Assembly: GCF_000295955.2 (NCBI RefSeq)
Contig: NZ_ALXE01000020.1
Coordinates: 62,001 to 126,000, forward strand
Reading direction: 5' to 3'
DNA length: 64,000 bases
Source: Pantoea sp. A4
GTDB lineage: Bacteria > Pseudomonadota > Gammaproteobacteria > Enterobacterales > Enterobacteriaceae
The notes below the pieces were generated by a model, which was not told the origin of the DNA, searched no databases, and saw nothing but the letters and a program-made list of their open reading frames with translations. Below, piece by piece: positions 1 to 9,437 of the stretch (the first letter of the stretch is position 1; each line of letters begins with the position of its first letter). A program made the position numbers and the translations under genes.

Positions 1-1
1 T

Positions 2-2635
2 CAAGCGGTTGCTGATGGATTACATCGGTATGGGGGATTGAATACCCAACTTGTAATTGGGTACGAAAAAAAGAACAGCACGCAACAACACCTTGCTCAG
101 ACGACTTTTTCCTTACCCGAGTATTTTGTAAAACCGTCTTTTTATCATTGCAACCCAGCCGACTATGCAGGCTTAAGTGGCTATCTTAGCCACATCAAAC
201 GACAAACGATGGCCTTCTATCTAAAAGAGAATGAGGTTTGTTTGAATCATGCCGTGCTGGCAAATGATACATCCACCAGAATACTGGATTTTCCCTCACA
301 CTACTCGCTTAAGCATGTCTCGATGAAAGTTTCATCGCCAGCATTAGAAAAAAATAGCTATAGTCTGGATGACAAGTACGTTAAATTCTTTAACCTTCGA
401 TCAGATAAATACCCGGAACGCTACATAGAGAGAAACTTTCCAGAGTGGAACTATATTATTTCGCAATTTATATCCACTTTTTCCACTCAATCCAGGCGAG
501 CGCATGGACGTCTAAACGATATACCTGTTATCACACAGGCGATTAAAAAAATGAGTGATGAAAACCCCGAAAATGACGTTGCTACAGCAGTAGCAGATTT
601 AGTGAGTGTTTATTATGATCTGCTGGCACAACAGAATGATCGGCAAGTGAGTTATTTACTCATGTCGCATATTTCTCAAGAGGAATTTTGTGCTCGTGAA
701 CTTGCTAAACATTTAAGCATTGATTCAGACCGCTGGGCTGTATTTTTGACCCACACGTTACCGATAAAAACTGAACATGATTCAATAGTGAAAAATATCT
801 CATTTTTTGAACTGGTTTTTAATCCAGACCTCCGCTCACGTTTTAATAATCCTTCTAATCCTCTTTATGACAGGAATGAAAATGAATTGCACTGGTCTTC
901 CCTTGGGGCGCTTCTTAGAGACGCCGGAATTGTCGATGCGCTGCCTGGAAGAAATACGACTCAAGGTTTTATTGCTATTTTTTATCCCTCGCCGCATGAA
1001 ATTTCATCCAGTCGTGCCTTCGATAAAATTTTGGCGAATCCTGATGCGGCATACGCAATCTTCAATCAGCATCAGATCAAAAATCTTGTGGAAAGGTTCA
1101 GACTGATTGAAACGGAGTCCAGCATACTACGTAGTTCAAATGCATCTCAGAGCTTAAGTAAATTCATTACCGACAGTGAATTTGTCAGAGATGGCTTCCC
1201 AGTCATCAACGCACAGTTTTTGCAATCTGGCAATCATGGAGGAAGAAGCACTATTTTTCTCCGTATTGATGATTTTCTAAATAGTTCACAAAAGCAGGGT
1301 ATCATCAATAAAACCGATCAGTTTAGACAAATGCTGGTCAACCGATATACGAATAATGAAGACGCGTTTTATCTTACCCAACCTGCAAACCCAGAAGGCA
1401 GGTTATGGCGGCACATTAAAGATCAGTTGCTACAGGTCGCCCGTTTCATTCCGTTCCCACCTTTGCAGGCAGCGGTTGTGTTGGATGATATTATTGAAGG
1501 TCGTGATGCTGAAACGACCACGATTGATGCTATTTTTGCATTTGTACCCTTATTGAATCAGATCAAATCGATTAAAAACATTGCCACTCTACTTCATGAC
1601 GTGGCGAGTTTTGATGTGTTTGCGCATAGCATTAAAGACGCGGTTACAGCGATAAAACAGGGGAATTATCCGCAACTGGCCCTGGATACCTTTAATGCTG
1701 TGATAAACGCACGTTCTCCGCTTCACTGTGCAGGTCATATTATCGAGCCTCTGCGTGCTGAGAATGTACCAGAGATCACTGCGGCAGCCAGCAAGCATAT
1801 TGTCAGTGATGCAAGGCATCCTCTGTCGGGTTTGACGCCGATTAAAATATCGGGTGAAAATTTTTATCTCTATCCCACTATTCACTCTCCGACACGCCTT
1901 TACCGCTTTGATCCCGATAACCCGTCGGTACCAAAGCCTACAACCTGGTTTGCGGCTAAGGACGCAGGTTCCTGGCGCATTACATCAGGGCTTAAAGGTG
2001 GCGGGCCGGTGCATTCTTGTTTACTCCTGCCGACAGAAGGTGATCCCTTCGCTCATTATGGCTGGGAAGACCTTATTAGTGATATTTCCACTCAACGAGT
2101 ACTCGCGACGCCGCAGTTGATACAAGAGCACATTTTTGAAACGGGGGAGATAAACTGGCATGACGATGAAAAAGGATACGTTTACACCGGGATGACTTTT
2201 CGCGGCGACCGACGGGTTCCGGCAGTGGTCTTTGCCGAAGGATTTAAGCTACGCCAACCGGTTCACTCCCTGGCTGAAGTAACCGGTATGCGCGGGGGAT
2301 TTGAGGGAGGGCGGGATCAACAAGATATTGATGGTAAGGGGATCTCAACCTCAGCATTTTACGATCGCGATCGTGCTGGAGCCTGGTATTACGGAGGGGA
2401 CAGGGGCGGGCATACCTATGTCATTGATGGTCGCTCTCTGGAAGGCTACCATCTTTATGCCAATCGGCTTGCGGTCACAGCGCCAACGCAACGCCGTGTC
2501 TCATACCATCCCTGGGAGATTAATTACGGTGTAGATATCCCGCCCGGTTTAATCGTTGGCGCTTTCAATCGACACCATCAGTTCCGGTTCAATCCGGCCT
2601 ATCTGGCCGCGCAAACTCTGGCGATTTCATCATAA
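2..2635 (+). CDS. Large ADP-ribosyltransferase toxin-like protein, copy 1 (5' end outside window)
   Basis: The frame is open to the left edge, so the TTG at 38 is not a credible start and the N-terminus is missing. The visible part aligns along its whole length with residues from about 345 onward of the next gene. Its last ~150 residues look like the catalytic domain of the cholera/pertussis/scabin R-S-E ADP-ribosyltransferase family, which moves ADP-ribose from NAD to a target. The Arg is in FRGD (codon at 2201), the STS motif is at 2345-2353, and a Glu (codon 2516) is followed by the family-like spacing to IPPGLIVGAF. The position two before that Glu is Pro, not Gln or Glu. A middle segment (about 1430-1740) is hydrophobic and shared by both copies, possibly membrane-interacting. 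Codon use is AT-rich compared with the neighbours, which suggests transfer. The family of the domain is fairly secure. Target and export route are unknown. Confidence 0.8.
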   Translation, partial: QAVADGLHRYGGLNTQLVIGYEKKNSTQQHLAQTTFSLPEYFVKPSFYHCNPADYAGLSGYLSHIKRQTMAFYLKENEVCLNHAVLANDTSTRILDFPSHYSLKHVSMKVSSPALEKNSYSLDDKYVKFFNLRSDKYPERYIERNFPEWNYIISQFISTFSTQSRRAHGRLNDIPVITQAIKKMSDENPENDVATAVADLVSVYYDLLAQQNDRQVSYLLMSHISQEEFCARELAKHLSIDSDRWAVFLTHTLPIKTEHDSIVKNISFFELVFNPDLRSRFNNPSNPLYDRNENELHWSSLGALLRDAGIVDALPGRNTTQGFIAIFYPSPHEISSSRAFDKILANPDAAYAIFNQHQIKNLVERFRLIETESSILRSSNASQSLSKFITDSEFVRDGFPVINAQFLQSGNHGGRSTIFLRIDDFLNSSQKQGIINKTDQFRQMLVNRYTNNEDAFYLTQPANPEGRLWRHIKDQLLQVARFIPFPPLQAAVVLDDIIEGRDAETTTIDAIFAFVPLLNQIKSIKNIATLLHDVASFDVFAHSIKDAVTAIKQGNYPQLALDTFNAVINARSPLHCAGHIIEPLRAENVPEITAAASKHIVSDARHPLSGLTPIKISGENFYLYPTIHSPTRLYRFDPDNPSVPKPTTWFAAKDAGSWRITSGLKGGGPVHSCLLLPTEGDPFAHYGWEDLISDISTQRVLATPQLIQEHIFETGEINWHDDEKGYVYTGMTFRGDRRVPAVVFAEGFKLRQPVHSLAEVTGMRGGFEGGRDQQDIDGKGISTSAFYDRDRAGAWYYGGDRGGHTYVIDGRSLEGYHLYANRLAVTAPTQRRVSYHPWEINYGVDIPPGLIVGAFNRHHQFRFNPAYLAAQTLAISS

Positions 2636-2757
2636 CAGTGTTTTGTGCATAGACTTATATTGTTCCCTGCATAGTTCATACTGCTGATGACTATATTTAT
2701 TTGATATTTGTCTCGTTTATAAACGCCTGTTTGACCTTTTAAGAATATAAGGAACCA

Positions 2758-5700
2758 ATGATGAATGTTTGGGGCGCAGTGACTTCTATTAATACTCTAT
2801 CTGGTTATCTTAAAAAAGATTATCTTTCGCAATACAATAATAAAAAAACGATTGATAATGCGAGTGGTGAGATAATCCAAATTCACTCTCGTTTCAGAAG
2901 AGAGATTAATGCAATCCATAATTTAACGGGAGGAACAGGCGTGAGAGGTACAACCTCAATAGAAAAATTCTTTAATCATCAAGTGAAAGTGATTATTGAG
3001 GCTTGTTATAATTCATTACTTCATGCGCGACATCTGTTGCATGAAAAAAAAGAAACCAATCAATTGGCAGTTAAAGTTACTGACATTTTACCACAAATAA
3101 ACAACCAGACAGGTAAAATAGCAGATACACTTAATTATCTTAATAAACGATGTGTTTTAATTGGCTCTGGGAATGTCAGGGATAATGTAGCATCATTACT
3201 TGAAACACAAGAGAATTATGATTTTTTAGAGAGTTTAATCAAAAGCACCCCATTGAGCAACACAGACTTTAGTAAAAGAATTGTGGTTTCTGCATCATTG
3301 AAAAATACGGGTGTCAGTGCGACATTATATGGAGTTGATCATGGTGGTGATTTGTTTAACTTTACATTCCTCTATACGGAAGAAGGCAATTCATTCAATT
3401 CCGAGCTGGTAAGAGATAGCTATGCGCTCGCGGATTTCATTTCTCTTAGCGGTGATGTTATTATTACAGATGATAATGAGGTTGGTGTTCAAAGCTTATT
3501 GTCTGCATATGGATTATCGATTCCAAAATCCATTGATATTAAATCCATAAACAAGATTTTATCCGATATTGACCTTTTGAAGTGGGATGTGTATCGCAAA
3601 GCAGAGGGTGAAAAAGCAGTTTGCCAGTGGCATTTAAGTGGTGAGGTTATTAACAGCAGATTTATAAGCAGAGATATCCCTGGTGAAGTGTTAAATAATT
3701 ATGAGAACATTTGCGGTGAAATTTTGGATGACCAGCGTGACAACCTCAAAAAGCACCTTAATGGAATGGTTAACAAAAAATCACCGATGAGCTGCAAGCA
3801 GCCCTTGCAAAATTTGGCTAATAGCCTCCAGGCGTATGGTGGTATTACAACGGAAATTGTATTAGGTTTTGATGCAGAGTTTTCTCGAAGGAATATGGCG
3901 GCGAATGTGACCATCCCTACAGGGATTTATCCTCGCACAGCTAAAGGCTGGGCGATACCTACTGCTGAAAATCCTGGTGGTGGTAATGCAGATTTATCAA
4001 CAGCCAATAAGCTTAATTATCATGTTGTATCATTGTTTTTTAATTCCAATCCAGGAGGGCACAGGTCTTTTAATGATTATGTTGATGAGGCTTTTAACAA
4101 AACTAAAGATTACATCACACGTGAAACATTAAGATGTTTTCCAGACGCAAATAAAATATATCATCAACTTGAATCAAATAGTTCTGTGTTGACAGCCTAT
4201 AAATTAAAGCATGTCTCAACCAAGGTAAGCTATCCATCTTTGGTTAAAGCTACCTTTACATTGAGTGATGACTATGTGAAGTATTTTGATCTTCGATCGA
4301 TTAAATATCCTGAGCAGTACATAAAACCTGATTATATAGAGTGGGACTTTGTGGTTGCGAAATTTTTATCTGATGTATCATCACAAGTAAAAAACAATAG
4401 ATCAGAGGTTGAAAATATCACACCTTTCACTCTGGCTATCGCCAGAATGAAGCTTCACCGCCCGGAAATAACAACATCAGTCGCTATTAATAGCATAGTG
4501 ACAATGTATTATGAGTTGTTAGCGCAGCAGAATGAAAGAAAAACGGGATTTTTACTCGCGCAGCAACCTTCAAAGCAAGAGTTTTTATGTAAAGCGTTAC
4601 TGGAGTTTCTTAAAGCAGATGAGAGTCTTTGGGTGAAGCTGGCACGGATTAATATTGAGGTAAAATATAGTCAGTCTCAACAAACTTCAAGCATACCTTT
4701 ACAAAATGTGTTTTTTGAACGGCAAATCAGAGACAGGGTGAACAATGCTCAAAACCCGATTTACGACGAAAACAACAACCAGCTTAGCTGGAGTCATATT
4801 GCTCTTATCCTTCGGCGAGAAAACATCACGCAAGCGCACAATGTGAAGGTGGTTTCGCAAGCGCTGATAAAAATATTTATTGATAACAATAAAAACACCG
4901 AGAGAAATGAACCCTTTTTTCAATTATTAAATCAGCCAGAAAGAGAATATTCACGCTGTAATCAGTTAAAAGTCATCTCTCTGACTGAAGATTTCAGAAA
5001 ACTATCAATCGAATCGGCAATCCTGAGAAGTCGCGATGGTGTATTAAAAATACACAATTTGTCATGCTCAAAACAAGCGTTGGCATCAACGGAACCCGCG
5101 ATTAACGAAGCGTTCTATGCTGTCCAGAATCTTACTGGTCAGGGAGCGCAGCAAATGCATATCGACTATTTTCTCAGCAAGCAAGAACAGCAGAAAATCG
5201 CCTCTGCTACATCACATTTCGAACAACTTCTCACAAACAGGTATCGCCATAAAAAACAGGCAGAGTCTGCAACGGCAAAGGTGAATGCATCCGGAACGTT
5301 ATTCCATAACCTTAAGGAGCAGTTCATTCAGATTGCCCGATTTGTACCTTTTCCTCCTCTACAGGCGGTTGTGGTCTTAGATGATGTGATTGAGGGGCGC
5401 GGTGCAGAAACAACGCTGGTCGATACAATATTTGCGTTCGCTCCGATGCTGAGCCAGTTAAAGTCCATGAAAAACATTGCTGTCCTGCTGCATGATGCTG
5501 CACGCTTTGACCTTCTTCATGATGCGATCAAAGACGGTGCAGAAGCTTTAAAACGCGGTGAGTATACCCGCCTTGCGCTGGATACATTGAGTGCAGTCGC
5601 GGTTGGGAAAACACCGTTACATTGTGGAGGAGAAGTTATTAATCCGGTAGGTCTCAGCAACATTGCTAATGTAGAGTCAAAGCTACAGGACATTTCGCTG

Positions 5701-6555
5701 CCGGAGCCTGAACGTTATTTGTCCAGCATGGTGCCTGTCAGTATTTCAGATGAGACATTCTACGTGTATCCTGGCAACAAACCGACACAAAGACTCTATC
5801 GCTTTAACCCAGATGCACCGAGTATACCTAAACCGACGGCATGGTTTGCCGCAAAGCAGGGTGAGGAGTGGCAAGTCACCCAAGGGTTGAAAGGAGGGGG
5901 CCCTAATTATTCCTGTCTGAGAGCAGGTTGCAATCATGAACTGATGATGGCTCAACTTGAAGAGCTTGATGACCTCCTTGAAGAAATCGGCATCAAGCCG
6001 AATATTGCGTCTCCCTCCCTCATTCAGGAAAAAATCTTTGACACCGCACAGATTGAGTGGCGATCTGCCGAAAAGGGATTCGTCTACAAAGGGCTAGTTT
6101 TTCGTGGGGATACCAGAGATACAGAACAGGTTTTCGCATCCGGTTTTACCCTGCGGCAGCCCGTTGTGTCTCTGGAGGAAGTAACAGGAATGCGTGGCGG
6201 TTTTGAAGGAGGGCATGATCAGCTGGATCCTGATGGAAAAGGGATATCAACTTCTGCCTTCTATAAGCGAGATAACGCCGGTGCCTGGTTTTATGGTGGT
6301 AATAAAGCGGGATATACCTACCTTATTGACGGTCGCAGCCTGGAAGGTTATCACCTGTATGCCAACCGCAAATCTATCACTGCTCCAGCCGACCGTCAGG
6401 TTGCCTATCTTCCCTGGGAAATCAATTACGGTGAAGATATTCCCAGGCACGCTATCGTCGGGGCGTTTGATGCAAATGAGAAATTTCAACCGAACCCACA
6501 TTACAATTGCGATAGCTGCATAATTGAGCCTGTTTCAGCTACAGCTGAGCGGTAA
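2758..6555 (+). CDS. Large ADP-ribosyltransferase toxin-like protein, copy 2 (1265 aa)
   Basis: This is a full-length paralogue of the preceding gene, 122 bp downstream. AAGGA at 2749-2753 fits the ATG at 2761 (7 nt) slightly better than the one at 2758. There is no signal peptide. Residues 1-345 are polar and not recognised. About 345-870 is a helical region shared with copy 1. About 855-960 is the shared hydrophobic segment (ARFVPFPPLQAVVVL), vaguely like the large PMT/dermonecrotic-type toxins of pseudomonads. Residues ~1105-1250 form the ADP-ribosyltransferase domain: Arg1116 in FRGD, STS at 1164-1166, and Glu1221 within LPWEINYGEDIP. Pro sits at Glu minus 2, where arginine-specific members carry Gln or Glu. 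The very AT-rich sequence suggests horizontal origin. It may be a secreted effector acting on eukaryotic cells or on competitors. No secretion genes are visible nearby. Confidence 0.82.
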   Translation: MMNVWGAVTSINTLSGYLKKDYLSQYNNKKTIDNASGEIIQIHSRFRREINAIHNLTGGTGVRGTTSIEKFFNHQVKVIIEACYNSLLHARHLLHEKKETNQLAVKVTDILPQINNQTGKIADTLNYLNKRCVLIGSGNVRDNVASLLETQENYDFLESLIKSTPLSNTDFSKRIVVSASLKNTGVSATLYGVDHGGDLFNFTFLYTEEGNSFNSELVRDSYALADFISLSGDVIITDDNEVGVQSLLSAYGLSIPKSIDIKSINKILSDIDLLKWDVYRKAEGEKAVCQWHLSGEVINSRFISRDIPGEVLNNYENICGEILDDQRDNLKKHLNGMVNKKSPMSCKQPLQNLANSLQAYGGITTEIVLGFDAEFSRRNMAANVTIPTGIYPRTAKGWAIPTAENPGGGNADLSTANKLNYHVVSLFFNSNPGGHRSFNDYVDEAFNKTKDYITRETLRCFPDANKIYHQLESNSSVLTAYKLKHVSTKVSYPSLVKATFTLSDDYVKYFDLRSIKYPEQYIKPDYIEWDFVVAKFLSDVSSQVKNNRSEVENITPFTLAIARMKLHRPEITTSVAINSIVTMYYELLAQQNERKTGFLLAQQPSKQEFLCKALLEFLKADESLWVKLARINIEVKYSQSQQTSSIPLQNVFFERQIRDRVNNAQNPIYDENNNQLSWSHIALILRRENITQAHNVKVVSQALIKIFIDNNKNTERNEPFFQLLNQPEREYSRCNQLKVISLTEDFRKLSIESAILRSRDGVLKIHNLSCSKQALASTEPAINEAFYAVQNLTGQGAQQMHIDYFLSKQEQQKIASATSHFEQLLTNRYRHKKQAESATAKVNASGTLFHNLKEQFIQIARFVPFPPLQAVVVLDDVIEGRGAETTLVDTIFAFAPMLSQLKSMKNIAVLLHDAARFDLLHDAIKDGAEALKRGEYTRLALDTLSAVAVGKTPLHCGGEVINPVGLSNIANVESKLQDISLPEPERYLSSMVPVSISDETFYVYPGNKPTQRLYRFNPDAPSIPKPTAWFAAKQGEEWQVTQGLKGGGPNYSCLRAGCNHELMMAQLEELDDLLEEIGIKPNIASPSLIQEKIFDTAQIEWRSAEKGFVYKGLVFRGDTRDTEQVFASGFTLRQPVVSLEEVTGMRGGFEGGHDQLDPDGKGISTSAFYKRDNAGAWFYGGNKAGYTYLIDGRSLEGYHLYANRKSITAPADRQVAYLPWEINYGEDIPRHAIVGAFDANEKFQPNPHYNCDSCIIEPVSATAER

Positions 6556-6829
6556 GTCCACACGGGCGATTCAGGTCCCTGATGTGCTGTTTATGTCGGC
6601 TTTGTGCCCTCTGTTAACGGCCATTAGCCTGTGTACACACAACCATTTCTGTTTTTCAGAAAAGCTTATGTGATTTTTGCATTTGTAGATAATGGCTATC
6701 ATCATTGAAAATGGGAGTTTGCTCGACGGATCGCCCCGGAGAGCCATAAAAAATGATTATTTAGCCGTAACTGGCACGCTTTTCTCCTAAACAGGAGAGT
6801 ATTGCAGTCTCAATCAGGAGAAATCTTTC

Positions 6830-7726
6830 GTGAAATTTGCTCAACGCCTGACTTTACTTGCACTGGCAGCAGTGATGACACCTGCGTTCGCTGCAGAAAA
6901 TGCTGTTCCAAGTGAGAGTTCAGTGCATGTCGAAGCCGATCAGGCATTACATAAACTGTTGCCTGCGGATATCCTCAAACGCGGCTATATCGTTGCCGGT
7001 ACTAACCCGAATACTCCGCCAACCACCTTCTTCAAAGAAGATAACAAGACCCTGGCAGGCCGCGAAATTGATGTGATGAATGCGGTCGGTGAGCGTTTAG
7101 GGATTGCGGTTCAGTGGCGCGATACCGGAGGCTTTGACAACATCATTCCTGGTCTGAAAACCGGCCGTTACGATGTGGCTTTATCCAATATCAATGCGAC
7201 CCAGGCCCGTCTGAAGCAGGTTGACTTCGTTGGCTATTACGATGCCAGCCGTTTAGGTGTGATTGCGCAAAAGGCAGCAAATATTCCTGCGTTCAGCTCT
7301 TTCGACGCGATTTGCGGTCAGCAAATTGGTGCCGGTGCCGGTACCACTCAGGTCACTCGTCTTGAAGATGCCAGCAAAGCGTGCGAAGCCGCAGGTAAAA
7401 AACCGCTGAATATCGCGGTGTTCCCGGATCGTCCTGCGGGCGTTCAGGCGGTGGTGAGTGGCCGGGTGCCAATGTTCTTTGGTCCAATTGAAGGCTTAGC
7501 ATGGCAGGCGAATCTGGTGAAATCACTGACCGTTGTGGGTGAAATTCACGTGGATGATAAGCCGGTTTCCGTTGCTTTCCCGAAAGACTCTCCGCTGGAA
7601 CCTGCGGTGCAGGCTGCGCTGAACTCACTGATTAAAGATGGTAGCTATCAGAAGATTCTCGACCACTGGAACATCGGTTTTGGTGCGTTGAAATCTGCCC
7701 CACGTAATGAAGAGATGTTTCGATGA
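6830..7726 (+). CDS. Amino-acid ABC importer, periplasmic substrate-binding protein (YxeM-like)
   Basis: Family 3 extracellular solute-binding protein (298 aa). It starts at a GTG with AGGAG at 6816-6820, and a Sec signal peptide ends near AFA-AEN (residues ~20-22). The mature part has the usual two-lobe pattern, with GRYDVALSNINATQAR and the C-terminal DGSYQKILDHWNIG typical of polar-amino-acid binders such as the cystine and glutamine types. It should capture the substrate in the periplasm and pass it to the next two gene products. The coding sequence overlaps the permease by 4 bp. With the acetyltransferase, deacylase and monooxygenase genes that follow, the set matches the Bacillus yxe operon. 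The likely ligand is therefore an S-substituted cysteine rather than a standard amino acid. That is inference from context. Confidence 0.9.
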   Translation: MKFAQRLTLLALAAVMTPAFAAENAVPSESSVHVEADQALHKLLPADILKRGYIVAGTNPNTPPTTFFKEDNKTLAGREIDVMNAVGERLGIAVQWRDTGGFDNIIPGLKTGRYDVALSNINATQARLKQVDFVGYYDASRLGVIAQKAANIPAFSSFDAICGQQIGAGAGTTQVTRLEDASKACEAAGKKPLNIAVFPDRPAGVQAVVSGRVPMFFGPIEGLAWQANLVKSLTVVGEIHVDDKPVSVAFPKDSPLEPAVQAALNSLIKDGSYQKILDHWNIGFGALKSAPRNEEMFR

Positions 7727-8646
7727 AATTTGTTCCTGAGCCTACCGACGATTTGCGCATTGTCGGTAAGCGCTACTATGGTCGTTGGCTGAGTGCCATT
7801 GTCGTACTGCTGTGTGTGGCGGCGATGGTGAATTCGATGATCAACAACCCGCGTTTTGAGTGGGGCGTGATCGCCGAAAACTTTACCGGTGCCTCGATAT
7901 TGCAAGGCGTGTTAATGACCATCCAGCTCACGGTGATCTCTGTGGTGCTGGGCTTTGCCTTTGGTACGGTACTGGCGCTGATGCGTTTGTCCTCGAATCC
8001 GGTACTCTCATCGGTGAGCTGGGCCTATACGTGGTTTTTCCGTGGCGTGCCCATGCTGGTACAACTGTTCCTCTGGTACAACATCGCCGCGCTCTATCCT
8101 TCCATCTCCCTGTCACTGCCGGGATTGGGTGAAGTATGGAGTGCACAGTCAAATGCTTTGATTAGCCCGTTCAGTGCCGCTGTGATCGCATTGGTTATGC
8201 ATCAGTCAGCCTATGCGGCGGAGATTGTCCGTGCGGGTATCCAGAGCGTCAGCAACGGTCAAATCGAAGCGGCGCGTGCGCTGGGGTATCGTCCGGCACA
8301 GATTTTCCGCTTTACCGTACTGCCTCAGGCCATGCGCGCCATTTTGCCACCTGCTGGTAATGAAGTGATCGGCCAGCTGAAAACCACTGCGGTGGTTTCG
8401 GTGATCTCCTTGCAGGACGTGCTGTTTTCGGCACAGATTATTTATCAGCGTACCTATGAAGTGATTCCTCTGCTGTTGGTGGCAACGTTGTGGTATCTGC
8501 TGCTGACATCGGTATTGTCAGTGGGACAGTATTGGGTGGAGCGCCATTTCTCTCGTGGTGTCACCCGTAACCCGCAAGTCAACTGGGTCGGCCGTCTGAT
8601 TGCGGCTCGCCGTCGTCGCCTTGAGCAAGGAGTTGAACATGGCTGA
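7723..8646 (+). CDS. Amino-acid ABC importer, inner-membrane permease (YxeN-like)
   Basis: HisM/GlnP-family permease (307 aa) whose ATG overlaps the stop of the binding protein (ATGA). It has a hydrophobic N-terminal helix (WLSAIVVLLCVAAMV), several further membrane segments, and the cytoplasmic EAA loop EAARALGYRPAQIFRFTVLP that docks on the ATPase. The N-terminus is longer than in minimal HisM/GlnP proteins, a form seen in permeases that work as homodimers. A second gene of the same type lies at 40136 in the other S-substituted-cysteine operon. No frameshift or missing motif was noticed. Confidence 0.92.
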   Translation: MKFVPEPTDDLRIVGKRYYGRWLSAIVVLLCVAAMVNSMINNPRFEWGVIAENFTGASILQGVLMTIQLTVISVVLGFAFGTVLALMRLSSNPVLSSVSWAYTWFFRGVPMLVQLFLWYNIAALYPSISLSLPGLGEVWSAQSNALISPFSAAVIALVMHQSAYAAEIVRAGIQSVSNGQIEAARALGYRPAQIFRFTVLPQAMRAILPPAGNEVIGQLKTTAVVSVISLQDVLFSAQIIYQRTYEVIPLLLVATLWYLLLTSVLSVGQYWVERHFSRGVTRNPQVNWVGRLIAARRRRLEQGVEHG

Positions 8647-9400
8647 GGCGATCACGCTGCGTAAAGTGACCAAACGTTTCTCCGGTAACACGATTCTGAA
8701 TGAAGTGAGCCTCGCGATCCCGGCCGGTTCGGTTACGGTGATTCTCGGACCGTCGGGTTCGGGGAAATCAACGTTACTGCGCTGTATCAATCACCTGGAA
8801 AAGCTGGATGGCGGTACGATCCGCATCGGTGAAGAGTTGATTGGCTACCGGCAAAAAGGGCAGACGCTGCATGAGTTGAGCAGTGGTGAGATTGCGCGTC
8901 AGCGCAGCAAAATGGGCATGGTGTTCCAGCAGTTTAATCTGTTCCCGCACCGTACTGTTTTGCAAAACATCATTGATGCGCCGATGCGCCTGAAAAAGCA
9001 AAGCCGCCAACAGGCGACAGAAAAAGCGATGAGCTTATTGCAACAGGTGGGATTAGCCGGACGCGAGAATGAGTGGCCGCAAAACCTCTCTGGTGGTCAG
9101 CAACAGCGTGTCGCCATTGCGCGTGCGCTGGCGATGGACCCAGGCGTAATGTTGTTTGATGAACCCACTTCCGCGCTAGACCCTGAGCTGGTAGGTGAAG
9201 TGCTCCAGGTGATTAAACAGCTGGCCCATTCCGGGATTACCATGGTGATCGTTACACACGAGATTGGTTTTGCGCGTGAAGTAGCGGATAACCTGGTGTT
9301 CATGGAAGCGGGAAAAATCGTTGCTGCTGGCCCGACACAGGCCGTGCTGGACGATCCTGAAAATGCCCGCGTGCGTAATTTCATCGCCACGGTGTTGTAA
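8639..9400 (+). CDS. Amino-acid ABC importer, ATP-binding protein (YxeO-like)
   Basis: Polar-amino-acid ABC ATPase (253 aa). The ATG at 8639 is chosen because AAGGAG lies at 8627-8632 and the product then starts MAEAITLRKVTKRF. The longer frame from the TTG at 8600 would overlap the permease too far. Visible motifs are Walker [10 protein letters not shown], signature [15 protein letters not shown], Walker B VMLFDEP and the H-loop VTHE. It powers the importer encoded by the two preceding genes and overlaps the permease by 8 bp. A strong hairpin terminator follows immediately. Confidence 0.93.
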   Translation: MAEAITLRKVTKRFSGNTILNEVSLAIPAGSVTVILGPSGSGKSTLLRCINHLEKLDGGTIRIGEELIGYRQKGQTLHELSSGEIARQRSKMGMVFQQFNLFPHRTVLQNIIDAPMRLKKQSRQQATEKAMSLLQQVGLAGRENEWPQNLSGGQQQRVAIARALAMDPGVMLFDEPTSALDPELVGEVLQVIKQLAHSGITMVIVTHEIGFAREVADNLVFMEAGKIVAAGPTQAVLDDPENARVRNFIATVL

Positions 9401-9406
9401 TCTGTT

Positions 9407-9433
9407 CACAGTGCCAGCCTCGCTGGCACTGTG
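9407..9433. terminator. Bidirectional hairpin terminator between convergent genes
   Basis: A perfect 12-bp stem (CACAGTGCCAGC / GCTGGCACTGTG) with a CTC loop lies between the stop codons of the ABC ATPase (+) and the MmgE/PrpD gene (-). The U-tract is weak on both sides (ATTTT on the plus strand). Confidence 0.8.
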
Positions 9434-9437
9434 ATTT

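Noticed and set aside
38-40. TTG start for the first toxin gene
   Set aside because: The frame is open upstream to the window edge and homology to copy 2 continues through it.
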